Positions 34,841-42,205 of a stretch of DNA of 64,000 bases are shown in pieces. Every line of letters begins with the position of its first letter. Position 1 is the stretch's first letter. A program made the position numbers and the translations under genes. The notes beneath the pieces were generated by a model. It saw only the letters and a program-made list of their open reading frames with translations. It was not told the DNA's origin and ran no database searches. The DNA comes from Streptomyces glomeratus. Its GTDB lineage: Bacteria > Actinomycetota > Actinomycetes > Streptomycetales > Streptomycetaceae. Where the stretch lies: NCBI RefSeq assembly GCF_021462825.1, contig NZ_JAKEEB010000006.1, positions 1 to 64,000 of the forward strand. The letters are read 5' to 3'.

Positions 34841-35350
34841 CTACTCGCCGGTGAAGTCGCCCGCGGCGACGCGCAGCGGGCGCAGCATCGCGAAGATCTC
34901 GGCGCACTCCTCGGCGTCGTACGTGCCGAGCCCGAAGTCCATCGCCATCAGATCACGGGTGGCGGCGTCGCAGACCTCGCGGCCCTTGTCGGTGATGGAG
35001 GCGAGAGTGCCGCGGCCGTCGTTGGGGTTCGGCCGCTTGGCGACCAGGCCGGACCGCACCAGACGGTCGACGGTGTTGGTGACGGACGTGGGGTGGACCA
35101 TGAGCCGCTCGCCGATCTTGGACATGGGCAGCTCACCGGCCTTGGAGAAGGTCAGCAGCACCAGCGCCTCGTACCGCGCGAAGGTCAGTCCGTACGGTTT
35201 CACGACCGCGTCCAGCTCGGCGAGCAGAATCTGCTGCGCCCGCATGATCGAGGTGATGGCGGCCATGGACGGCACGTTTCCCCACCGCTGCTTCCAGAGT
35301 GCGTCGGCGCGGGCGATGGGATCGAAGGACAGACTGAGCGGCTTCGGCAC
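34841..35350 (-). CDS. MarR-family transcriptional regulator
   Basis: A 169-residue MarR protein with the winged-helix core LTFARYEALVLLTFSKAGELPMSKIGERLMVHPTSVTNTVDRL split over the usual helices, and the wing KRPNPNDGRGTLASITDKG. GTG 35350 (VPKPLSLSFD) was chosen. A 10-bp palindrome accggccggt (35363-35372) lies just upstream and may be its own operator. It sits two genes upstream of icmA and could be the factor recognising the icmA palindrome; this is inference from proximity. Confidence 0.88.
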   Translation of the reverse strand: MPKPLSLSFDPIARADALWKQRWGNVPSMAAITSIMRAQQILLAELDAVVKPYGLTFARYEALVLLTFSKAGELPMSKIGERLMVHPTSVTNTVDRLVRSGLVAKRPNPNDGRGTLASITDKGREVCDAATRDLMAMDFGLGTYDAEECAEIFAMLRPLRVAAGDFTGE

Positions 35351-35474
35351 GCCACCGACCTTACCGGCCGGTCACATGGTGGTCAGCCCCGTCTCGCCCT
35401 TCGGTCGGCGCTTGGGCACCGGGCGCACACTGGAGACAGAGGCCCCGTGCACGGGCCGAACGTGGAGGTGAGCC

Positions 35475-35906
35475 ATGAGCACCCTCGAGGAACACGTCGA
35501 CATCGCGGTCCCGATCGACGCGGCCTGGGAGAGCCTGCACCACGCGGAGCACTATCCGCGCTTCCTGGACGGGGTGCGCGACGCCCGTACGGAGACGGGC
35601 GGCCGGGCACACCTGGACGTCGAGGCGGGCGGCCGGTCCCGGTCGTTCGAGGCCGAGGTCTCCGACCACGACGACCGGCGCGTGATGGAGTGGCGCACCA
35701 CGGGCGATCCCCGGCTGGCGGGGTCGTTCTCGCTCCAGCCGATCGACCAGGGTCACACCCGCCTCCAGGCGCGACTGGAGTACGACCCCGGCACCGTCAG
35801 GGAAGCCTTCGGCGGGCCGAAGGGCTTCGCCCAGGCCAACGCGATCGAACGCCAGGTCCGCGGCGACCTGGAGCACTTCAAGGAGTACCTGGAACAGCAA
35901 CGCTGA
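35475..35906 (+). CDS. SRPBCC (START-like) family protein
   Basis: A 143-residue single-domain SRPBCC protein. It starts EEHVDIAVPIDAAWESL and has the family's PRFLDGV, VMEWRTTG and C-terminal helix region. SRPBCC proteins bind hydrophobic ligands or act as cyclases; no ligand can be predicted. ATG 35475 follows ggaggtgag at good spacing. It is divergent from the MarR gene and followed by its own strong terminator. Confidence 0.85.
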   Translation: MSTLEEHVDIAVPIDAAWESLHHAEHYPRFLDGVRDARTETGGRAHLDVEAGGRSRSFEAEVSDHDDRRVMEWRTTGDPRLAGSFSLQPIDQGHTRLQARLEYDPGTVREAFGGPKGFAQANAIERQVRGDLEHFKEYLEQQR

Positions 35907-35910
35907 GCCC

Positions 35911-35944
35911 CGGGAGGCTGCCCCGGCACACGGGCAGCCTCCCG
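35911..35944 (+). terminator. terminator after the SRPBCC gene
   Basis: Perfect 13-bp inverted repeat cgggaggctgccc (35911-35923) and gggcagcctcccg (35932-35944) with an 8-nt loop, four bases after the stop codon. Confidence 0.85.
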
Positions 35945-36472
35945 ATCGACAGCACACCCACCGGGCACGGGGCACGCCACGGCCCGGGACACACGACCGC
36001 ACACGCGACCCCACGGCGCCCTGCACCCGGCCAGGCTCGCCCCGCGCCTAACGGGCACGCTGCCCGGCGTCCGTAGGCAGGGCCCCACCGGGCGCGGGAC
36101 ACTGCCGCACCCGCGCACGACAAGCCCTACGGCCACGCGGCGCACCACAGCACGGCAGGCACGGCCCCCACCCACACGCAACAGGGCCGCCGACGCCGGA
36201 CAGGCAACACCCCGCGCCACCGGCACGCCCCCTCGCGCGGAAAACCCTGCCGGAGACCGAGAGACACGCTCTACGAGGAGCAGCCGCCCCACGCCCGCCG
36301 TGCCGGGCTCTCCCCCGGCGGGCGCCGGCCCGGAGCGGGGCAGGCAGGGGCCACGCAACCCCGCGGGCGTCAGGCGTTGCCGACCCAGGCGCGGCAGGCA
36401 CAGCAGGCGCGGCCGGTGCGCGGCGCGCACGCCCGCGCCCCCGGAAGCCGCGCCACCGCCCAGACGCCGCAC
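35945..36472. other. gene-free, C/A-rich low-complexity stretch
   Basis: About 530 bases without a credible gene. The top strand is markedly C/A-rich, with many short near-repeats such as ggcaggcac and cacggc. Open frames here are Gly/Arg/Ala-rich shadows with no recognisable domain. No clean terminator for the minus-strand tetR ending at 36473 was found. Confidence 0.5.
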
Positions 36473-37105
36473 CTAGCCGCGCGAGGCCCGCCGCAGTGCA
36501 TGGCGTACCGCCCGCTGCCCCACCGGGCCGAGGTCGCCCACTGCTGCCACCAGGGATGCCAGCTGGTCCAGGGAGGCCAGGGCCGCGCGTGCCCCCGCCG
36601 CGTCCACGCCCTCGTACAGCTCGATACCGACGAAGGACGCGGACACCGCGCGGGCGAGGCCGGCCGGGTCCGCGAACTCGCCGACCGGTGTCACCGCCAG
36701 CACCCGTACCAGCACGCGCTCGATCTCCGCGATCCACAGGTCGAGCCCCGCCGCCGTGGCCGACGCGAGCCGGGGATGTGCCTGGGCACCGGCCAGCAGC
36801 TGGCCCAGCACCGCCACATGCCCCGCCGCCTTCTCCTCCTCGTGCATCTCCCGGCCGAAGGCGAGGAGTTCGCCGAGCGTGCCGACCCCGTCGAGCCGCT
36901 CCCGGTACCGCGCCACCCGCTGCTCCGCGCCGTACCGGCACGCGGCCGCCAGCAGCTCGTCCACCGAGCCGAAGTGGTAGAAGACCAGCGCCTGGTTGAC
37001 GCCCGCCGTCGCCGCGATGGTGCGCGCCGAGGTCTTGGCGATCCCCTGCTCGGTGAGCGTCCGCAAGGCCCCTTCCAGCAGCTTCGTCTTCGTCGCCTCG
37101 CTCAC
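36473..37105 (-). CDS. TetR-family repressor of the SRPBCC-DUF4166 operon
   Basis: A 210-residue TetR protein: TKLLEGALRTLTEQGIAKT, then SARTIAATAGVNQALVFYHF with the recognition helix, and a C-terminal domain with many Ala/Leu helices. GTG 37105 follows ggaggaggt at ideal spacing and overlaps the DUF4166 stop by four bases (GTGA), so this is the last gene of a three-gene coupled operon. Two palindromes of the TTGAGC...GCTCAA type lie upstream of the operon and are its likely autoregulatory sites. Confidence 0.9.
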   Translation of the reverse strand: MSEATKTKLLEGALRTLTEQGIAKTSARTIAATAGVNQALVFYHFGSVDELLAAACRYGAEQRVARYRERLDGVGTLGELLAFGREMHEEEKAAGHVAVLGQLLAGAQAHPRLASATAAGLDLWIAEIERVLVRVLAVTPVGEFADPAGLARAVSASFVGIELYEGVDAAGARAALASLDQLASLVAAVGDLGPVGQRAVRHALRRASRG

Positions 37106-37782
37106 GCCCGCACCTCCTCCCGGACGGGCCGCAGCCCGGGCCGCACCCCGCACACACCGACGTCCGCGTAGGTCACGGTGAACCGTCCCTCGTAGCCGAA
37201 CAGGGGCCCGAGGTACCGGTTCACCACGCGCACCCGGATCCGGAAGCCTCCGGTCGACTCGTCGAACGACTCCCGCACCTCCGCCTCGGCGCCCAGCAGT
37301 TCGGGCACCCGTGCATCCACCGGCCCCTCCCGGAAGCGGTGTTCTCCGGAACGGATCAGCAGCGACCCGTCCGGCTCCGCACGGAAGTGCAGCTCGCTCG
37401 CCAGGTGCTGATGGGTTCCGAGGTAGTCCAGGACGCGGTCGCCCTTGGGGCTCAGCACCATCTGGGCGTCGAAGCGGCACGCCCGGGAGGGAAAGCGGAA
37501 GGTGCGCACGAACGACACCGTCTCGCGGCCGAACGTGTCGGTGTAGGGCACGTTCTCGATGACGAAGGGAACGTCGCGCCCCTGGCGGGGGACGAGGATG
37601 TTGCGGGTGCCGCCGAGCGCGAGGAACGGCTTCGCAAAGCTCCTGCCGTGCCAGACGCGGTCCATCACCCCGCGCCCCGTGCACGCCCGACCGCTCGCCG
37701 TCCCCACGGAGAAGCGGCGCTGGAGCCGGGGGTGGAGCCGCTCGAAGTCGGCGCCCATCACGGTGCGGAAGATCGAGGTCAT
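37102..37782 (-). CDS. DUF4166 domain protein
   Basis: A 226-residue soluble protein. It begins MTSIFRTVMGADFERLHPRLQRRF, the usual DUF4166 start, and ends with a beta-rich region (GGFRIRVRVVNRYLGPLFGYEG). The family has no assigned function but resembles lipid or hydrophobic-ligand binding proteins in composition. The ATG overlaps the upstream SRPBCC stop (ATGA) and its own stop overlaps the tetR start, so all three genes are translationally coupled. Confidence 0.85.
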   Translation of the reverse strand: MTSIFRTVMGADFERLHPRLQRRFSVGTASGRACTGRGVMDRVWHGRSFAKPFLALGGTRNILVPRQGRDVPFVIENVPYTDTFGRETVSFVRTFRFPSRACRFDAQMVLSPKGDRVLDYLGTHQHLASELHFRAEPDGSLLIRSGEHRFREGPVDARVPELLGAEAEVRESFDESTGGFRIRVRVVNRYLGPLFGYEGRFTVTYADVGVCGVRPGLRPVREEVRA

Positions 37783-38531
37783 GACAGTCGCTCCAGGGCT
37801 GCGAGGAGGCGCGGCGCGCGCACCCGCGTGGGCGGGGTGCGCAGACAGCGGCGCGCCGCCGGGGTGCAGGCGAGGGGCGCCTTGAGCAGGGCCAGGCAGA
37901 TGGCGAGGGCCAGCAGCAGCGGGCACAGATACGCCGTCGTCGCCGCGAGGGGGCCGAGCAGGCGGAGGGAGGAGCCGAGTCCCAGACCGGTGCAGGCGAC
38001 GGTGAGGACGAGTCCGCGGACGACCAGCTCCGCGCACCAGTTCGCCAGTGCGCGCTCCGGTGCCACCCCCCGCTCCACCCACAGGCGGAGGCGGTCGAAG
38101 GACCAGGCCGTCGCCCAGCCCATGAGGGGCCGGAAGACCAGCCGGTCGGCGAAGCAGCCGAAGGCCCCCCAGCGCGGCCGGTAGTCGTACCCGGTGAGGA
38201 AGCGGACGCCGTCGCCGTCGGGCACGTACCGCCAGTAGCCGCTGCCCTCGGCGATCAGTGACAGCGGATGCGGCGAGGAGAACCGCAGTGCGGAGGTGCG
38301 CGTGCCGTCCGGACGCGTCTTCTCCCCGGCCGACACCCCGGTTCCGGAGACCGTCAGGAACGGCAGGAGCCGAGTGGTGTACCGGAAGCGGCGCGGTTCG
38401 CCCTCCGCGTACGGCAGAAAGTCGATCTCGGTGAAGCGGACGTCCCAGCGCTGGTGCTGCGCGGGGTCCTGGGTGCGTGCCCACAGTTCGTCGAGGTCGC
38501 CCCGTATGTGCGCCTCTACGTAGAGCCCCAT
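37779..38531 (-). CDS. SRPBCC protein with C-terminal membrane segments
   Basis: A 250-residue protein. Residues about 1-155 look like an SRPBCC/START domain (MGLYVEAHIRGDLDELWART, YRPRWGAFGCFADRLVFRPLM), and about 165-225 contain hydrophobic helices (VVRGLVLTVACTGLGLG, GPLAATTAYLCPLLLALAICL), then a basic tail. A membrane-tethered lipid-binding role is plausible but not shown. First gene of the operon with DUF4166 and tetR; two TetR-type palindromes lie 29-88 bases upstream of its ATG (38531). Confidence 0.8.
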   Translation of the reverse strand: MGLYVEAHIRGDLDELWARTQDPAQHQRWDVRFTEIDFLPYAEGEPRRFRYTTRLLPFLTVSGTGVSAGEKTRPDGTRTSALRFSSPHPLSLIAEGSGYWRYVPDGDGVRFLTGYDYRPRWGAFGCFADRLVFRPLMGWATAWSFDRLRLWVERGVAPERALANWCAELVVRGLVLTVACTGLGLGSSLRLLGPLAATTAYLCPLLLALAICLALLKAPLACTPAARRCLRTPPTRVRAPRLLAALERLS

Positions 38532-38559
38532 CGCCGATCCCCCATGTCAACGGCCCTGC

Positions 38560-38619
38560 TTGAGCGACTGCTCAAACCAACTGCCCTGACGGTACCGCTG
38601 TTTGAGCGATCGCTCAAAC
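38560..38619. promoter_or_regulatory. two TetR-type operators of the SRPBCC-DUF4166-tetR operon
   Basis: TTGAGC-gact-GCTCAA at 38560-38575 and a perfect 20-bp palindrome GTTTGAGCGATCGCTCAAAC at 38600-38619. The half-sites are the same, and both sit in the promoter region of the operon whose last gene encodes a TetR protein. Confidence 0.8.
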
Positions 38620-38678
38620 GGCCGGGACGAGAGAACCCCGGCCGCCCGGGCCGGGGTTCACGGTCGCCTGGGGGCTCC

Positions 38679-38975
38679 TCACCCCGCGGAGAGGTGCCGC
38701 TCCACCGTCTCCACCTTCGCGGTCAGGCCGTCCGTCACACCCGGGCGGATGTCCGCCTTCAGCACCAGGGAGACACGCGGAGCGCGCTCCTCGACCGCCG
38801 CCACGGCGCGCTTCACGACCTCCATCACCGCGTCCCATTCGCCCTCGACGGAGGTGAACATCGCGTCGGTGCGGTTCGGCAGACCCGACTCCCGCACCAC
38901 GCGCACGGCGTCGGCGACGTACTCCCCCACGTCCTCGCCTACACCCAGGGGCGTCACGGAGAAGGCGACGATCAC
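38679..38975 (-). CDS. MTH1187/YkoF-type thiamine-binding family protein
   Basis: A 98-residue alpha/beta protein of the MTH1187 family: [40 protein letters not shown], then [25 protein letters not shown] split over a helix. Family members form tetramers and some bind thiamine. The GTG start (38975) overlaps the upstream DUF3817 stop by four bases, so the two genes are coupled. Biological role unknown. Confidence 0.85.
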   Translation of the reverse strand: MIVAFSVTPLGVGEDVGEYVADAVRVVRESGLPNRTDAMFTSVEGEWDAVMEVVKRAVAAVEERAPRVSLVLKADIRPGVTDGLTAKVETVERHLSAG

Positions 38976-39316
38976 GCGTTCACGATCCCTTCCTTGCGGG
39001 CGCGGGCGGCGATCACGGCGTCCTCGGCCTCACGGCGAAGCCTGCGTTCGGCGAAGAAGCCGCCGGTCGGCAGCACGGAGAGGACGAAGTAGACGGCGGC
39101 GGTCCGCACGGACCACTTGGCGCGGTTCCAGGCGTCCGCCCAGAAGATCACGTACAGGATGAAGAGCACGCCGTGGATCGAGCCCATGACGGGCACCGCG
39201 TCGAAGTCCGTGGTGCGCTTCAGTACCGAGCAGACGAGGAGCAGCAGGAAGGAGACGGCCTCGGGGGCCGAGACCAGTCGGAGCCGGCGGAGGGCGGTGG
39301 CGGTCTTTATGTCCAC
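38972..39316 (-). CDS. DUF3817 family small membrane protein (second copy)
   Basis: A 114-residue membrane protein with three predicted helices ([58 protein letters not shown]). It keeps the H-G-x-L-F and P-T-G-x-F-x-E-R family motifs and is a diverged paralogue of the protein at 34438-34776. GTG 39316 start; the stop overlaps the downstream MTH1187-family gene. Confidence 0.87.
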   Translation of the reverse strand: MDIKTATALRRLRLVSAPEAVSFLLLLVCSVLKRTTDFDAVPVMGSIHGVLFILYVIFWADAWNRAKWSVRTAAVYFVLSVLPTGGFFAERRLRREAEDAVIAARARKEGIVNA

Positions 39317-39536
39317 GGGTCACCTTCGGTGGGAGATTCACTGACGACGCGGTGCTTTGTGAACGCATGCACAAGCGCCCCCATTGTGACATCAGGGACG
39401 CGGTGGGCCGGGAGCGGGGGCGGGGGTGTCGGCGACGGACCCCGCACCGGGTCCCCTAGGGGCCCGGTCAGGGTTCCAGTCCACCTCCAGGCTCTGTCCG
39501 CTCCACCCGCCCGGCCGCTACCGTCGCATCGTGGCG

Positions 39537-40169
39537 ATGTTCCGACTCCAAGGCAGCAAGGTGCTGGCCGTCGACATGACCGGGGACGCCGTGAAGGCGA
39601 AGAACGGCTCGATGGTCGCGTACGACGGACAGATGGCCTTCAAGAAGCTCACCGGCGGCGGCGAGGGTATCCGGGGGATGGTGACCCGCAGGCTCACCGG
39701 CGAGCAGATGACCGTGATGGAGGTGAAGGGACACGGAACCTGCTGGTTCGCGGACCGGGCCTCCGAGATCAACCTCGTGAATCTCCAGGGGGACAAGCTG
39801 TACGTCGAGTCGAGCAATCTCCTCGCGACGGACGCCGGGCTGCGCACGGGCACGTCGTTCACCGGCCTGCGCGGCGCCTCCCAGGGCAACGGCCTGTTCA
39901 CCACGACCGTCGAGGGCCACGGCCAGGCCGCGATCATGTCAGACGGCCCGGCGGTGGTGCTGCGGGTGAGCGCGCAGTACCCGCTGACCGTCGACCCGGG
40001 CGCGTATGTGGCGCACCAGGGGAATCTGCGGCAGTCGTTCCAGTCGGGCGTGACGTTCCGCACGTTCCTCGGCGAGGGCGGCGGCGAGGCCTTCCAGATC
40101 CGCTTCGAGGGGGACGGACTGGTCTATGTCCAGCCCAGCGAGCGCAACACGATCGCGGGGGACCTCTGA
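39537..40169 (+). CDS. AIM24 family protein (first of three)
   Basis: A 210-residue AIM24-family protein, a beta-rich fold related to the TRAP-like domain. Typical glycine-rich strands: MVAYDGQMAFKKLTGGGEG, GHGTCWFADRASEINLVNL, FTGLRGASQGNGLFTTTVEG and GEAFQIRFEGDGLVYVQPSE. ATG 39537 (MFRLQGS) was chosen; GTG 39531 is in frame. Mitochondrial AIM24 affects inner-membrane organisation, but bacterial members have no established function. The next AIM24 gene begins one base after this stop, so the three genes form a tight operon. Confidence 0.85.
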   Translation: MFRLQGSKVLAVDMTGDAVKAKNGSMVAYDGQMAFKKLTGGGEGIRGMVTRRLTGEQMTVMEVKGHGTCWFADRASEINLVNLQGDKLYVESSNLLATDAGLRTGTSFTGLRGASQGNGLFTTTVEGHGQAAIMSDGPAVVLRVSAQYPLTVDPGAYVAHQGNLRQSFQSGVTFRTFLGEGGGEAFQIRFEGDGLVYVQPSERNTIAGDL

Positions 40170-40170
40170 C

Positions 40171-40821
40171 ATGGGCTTCCGCGAGGTGAACTCCAAGGTG
40201 ATCGAGGCGACGGTCACGCCGGGACAGCGGTTGTACAGCCAGCGGGGCGCGATGCTCGCCTACAAGGGCGAGGTCTCCTTCACCCCGAACATCCAGGGCG
40301 GCCAGGGCGGCGTCATGTCGATGATCGGCCGCCGCATCGCGAACGAGGCGACCCCCCTGATGACGGTCGAGGGCAGCGGCACGGTGCTCTTCGGGCACGG
40401 CGGCCACCACATCCAGGTGATCAACCTCACGGGAGACACGCTCTACGTCGAGGCGGACCGGCTGCTCGCCTTCGAGGGCACCCTCCAGCAGGGCACCGTG
40501 TTCCTGGGCGCGCAGGGCGGCGTCATGGGACTGGTGCGCGGCCAGGTCACGGGCCAGGGCCTGTTCACCACCACTCTCACGGGGCACGGCGCGGTCGCCG
40601 TGATGGCGCACGGCGGCGTCTTCGAGGTGCCGATCACCCCGCAGCGCCCGGTCCACGTCGACCCTCAGGCGTACGTCGCGCACCACGGTGACGTGCGCAA
40701 CAAGCTGTCCACGGCGCTCGGCTGGCGCGACATGGTGGGCCGCGGCTCCGGCGAGGCGTTCCAGCTGGAGCTGAGCGGCAGTGGTGCGGTGTACGTGCAG
40801 GCGTCGGAGGAGAAACTGTGA
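40171..40821 (+). CDS. AIM24 family protein (second of three)
   Basis: A 216-residue AIM24-family paralogue: MLAYKGEVSFTPNIQGGQGG, EGSGTVLFGHGGHHIQVINL, FLGAQGGVMGLVRGQVTGQG and GEAFQLELSGSGAVYVQASE. The fold and motif order match the first copy, with moderate sequence divergence. The ATG at 40171 directly follows the previous stop, and its own stop overlaps the third gene's GTG (GTGA). The arrangement suggests a heteromeric complex; function unknown. Confidence 0.85.
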   Translation: MGFREVNSKVIEATVTPGQRLYSQRGAMLAYKGEVSFTPNIQGGQGGVMSMIGRRIANEATPLMTVEGSGTVLFGHGGHHIQVINLTGDTLYVEADRLLAFEGTLQQGTVFLGAQGGVMGLVRGQVTGQGLFTTTLTGHGAVAVMAHGGVFEVPITPQRPVHVDPQAYVAHHGDVRNKLSTALGWRDMVGRGSGEAFQLELSGSGAVYVQASEEKL

Positions 40822-41612
40822 CCACCTACCCGGGCGCCGGCCCCGTCGTGCACGACCCGATGACGCTGCCGGCCGACGACAACGTCGACAAGTACACCTT
40901 CTGCGTGGAGCTCAAGGGGAGCCAGTGGTTCCTGCAGAAGGGGAAGATGATCGCCTACTACGGCTCGATCGAGTTCAACGGCATCGGGAACGGCCGACTC
41001 GACCGTCTGGTCCGTACGTCGTTCCATTCGCCACTGCACGCGAGCGACTGGGTGGTGGCGGACGGCTCCGGCAAGATGCTCCTCGCCGACCGGGCCTTCG
41101 ATGTGAATTCCTACGACCTGGACGACGGCAATCTGACCATTCGCTCGGGCAACCTGCTCGCTTTTCAGCCAAGTCTCGCACTCAAGCAGTCGATCATTCC
41201 GGGTTTCCTCACGCTGATCGGAACCGGCAAGTTCGTGGCCGCGTCCAACGGTCCGGTGGTGTTCATGGAACCCCCGATCCGGGTGGACCCGCAGGCCCTG
41301 GTCGGCTGGGCCGACTGCCCGTCCCCCTGCCACCATTACGACCATGGGTATCTGACGGGCGTATGGGGCGGTCTACGTGCGATGACGGGCCTGGGCGGGG
41401 CCTCCGGGGAGGAGCACCAGTTCGAGTTCGTCGGGGCGGGCACGGTCCTGCTCCAGTCGTCGGAGACACTTATGGCGGAGCAGGCGACGGGAGCGGTTCC
41501 ACACGAGCCCGGCGTACCGGGCGGCGGAGGGGTACCCGGTCATCAGGGACAGCCGGGGACACCGCGCCTTCCCGGACAGCTGGGAGACCTCCAGCGTCGC
41601 TTCGGGCTGTGA
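40818..41612 (+). CDS. AIM24 family protein (third of three)
   Basis: A 264-residue AIM24-family protein, the most diverged of the three: YTFCVELKGSQWFLQKGKMI, IEFNGIGNGRLDRLVRTSF, and HQFEFVGAGTVLLQSSE. It has a unique loop with Cys and His residues (WADCPSPCHHYDHGY, around residues 168-182) that could bind metal, and a Gly/Pro-rich C-terminal tail (about 230-264). Translationally coupled to the second copy (GTGA). Confidence 0.83.
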   Translation: MTTYPGAGPVVHDPMTLPADDNVDKYTFCVELKGSQWFLQKGKMIAYYGSIEFNGIGNGRLDRLVRTSFHSPLHASDWVVADGSGKMLLADRAFDVNSYDLDDGNLTIRSGNLLAFQPSLALKQSIIPGFLTLIGTGKFVAASNGPVVFMEPPIRVDPQALVGWADCPSPCHHYDHGYLTGVWGGLRAMTGLGGASGEEHQFEFVGAGTVLLQSSETLMAEQATGAVPHEPGVPGGGGVPGHQGQPGTPRLPGQLGDLQRRFGL

Positions 41613-41692
41613 GCGGTAGTCTGCGGAGTGTGACGTCGAACGCGTGCGCACTGTCACACCACCCTCACTAGTTCGCCTTTCAACCTTTTAGG

Positions 41693-41698
41693 TAGACT
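41693..41698 (+). promoter_or_regulatory. -10 hexamer of a probably leaderless marR transcript
   Basis: TAGACT at 41693-41698 places the transcription start at about 41705, the A of the marR ATG. No Shine-Dalgarno lies at normal spacing, which fits leaderless translation. A short dyad acct-ttt-aggt just upstream overlaps the hexamer region and could be the MarR site. Confidence 0.45.
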
Positions 41699-41704
41699 TC
41701 ATTC

Positions 41705-42181
41705 ATGGAGACCGAGACGGCCACGCGCTGGCTGACCGATGCGGAGCAGTGCGCCTGGCGCACCCACCTGGAGGTCAACAGGCTGTTGACGTACCAACTC
41801 GAAAGGGATCTGCAGCCGTTCGGCCTGACGATGAACGACTACGAGATTCTGGTGAACCTCTCGGAGTCGGAGGGCATGCGCATGCGCATGAGCGACCTCG
41901 CGGCCGCCACCCTCCAGTCCAAGAGCCGCCTCTCGCATCAGATCACCCGCATGGAGAACGCGAATCTGGTACGCCGCGAGAACTGCGAGTCCGACCGACG
42001 GGGCCTGTTCGCCGTGCTGACGGACCACGGCCTGGAAACGATGAAGAAGGTCGCGCCCCACCATGTGGCGTCGGTGCGCAGACACTTCATGGATCTGCTC
42101 TCCCCGGACGAGCTGGAGCAGCTGCACAAGTCTCTGCGCCCGATCGCGGAGCACCTCAGAGGGCAGCGGGGCAAGCCGTAG
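41705..42181 (+). CDS. MarR-family transcriptional regulator
   Basis: A 158-residue MarR protein: LQPFGLTMNDYEILVNLSES, MRMSDLAAATLQSKSRLSHQ (recognition helix), and the wing region VRRENCESDRRGLFAVLTDHG. Cys in RENCESD is near the wing and might be redox-sensitive. The gene appears leaderless. It converges on an MFS gene with only 24 bases between stops. Its target is not evident; autoregulation is likely. Confidence 0.9.
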   Translation: METETATRWLTDAEQCAWRTHLEVNRLLTYQLERDLQPFGLTMNDYEILVNLSESEGMRMRMSDLAAATLQSKSRLSHQITRMENANLVRRENCESDRRGLFAVLTDHGLETMKKVAPHHVASVRRHFMDLLSPDELEQLHKSLRPIAEHLRGQRGKP

Positions 42182-42205
42182 GGCTGCCCCGGCGCACGCC
42201 TGGCC

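Noticed and set aside
35945..36472. Minus-strand open frames in the C/A-rich gap
   Set aside because: Low-complexity composition, no domain, no start signal. They extend into or over genes on the opposite strand.
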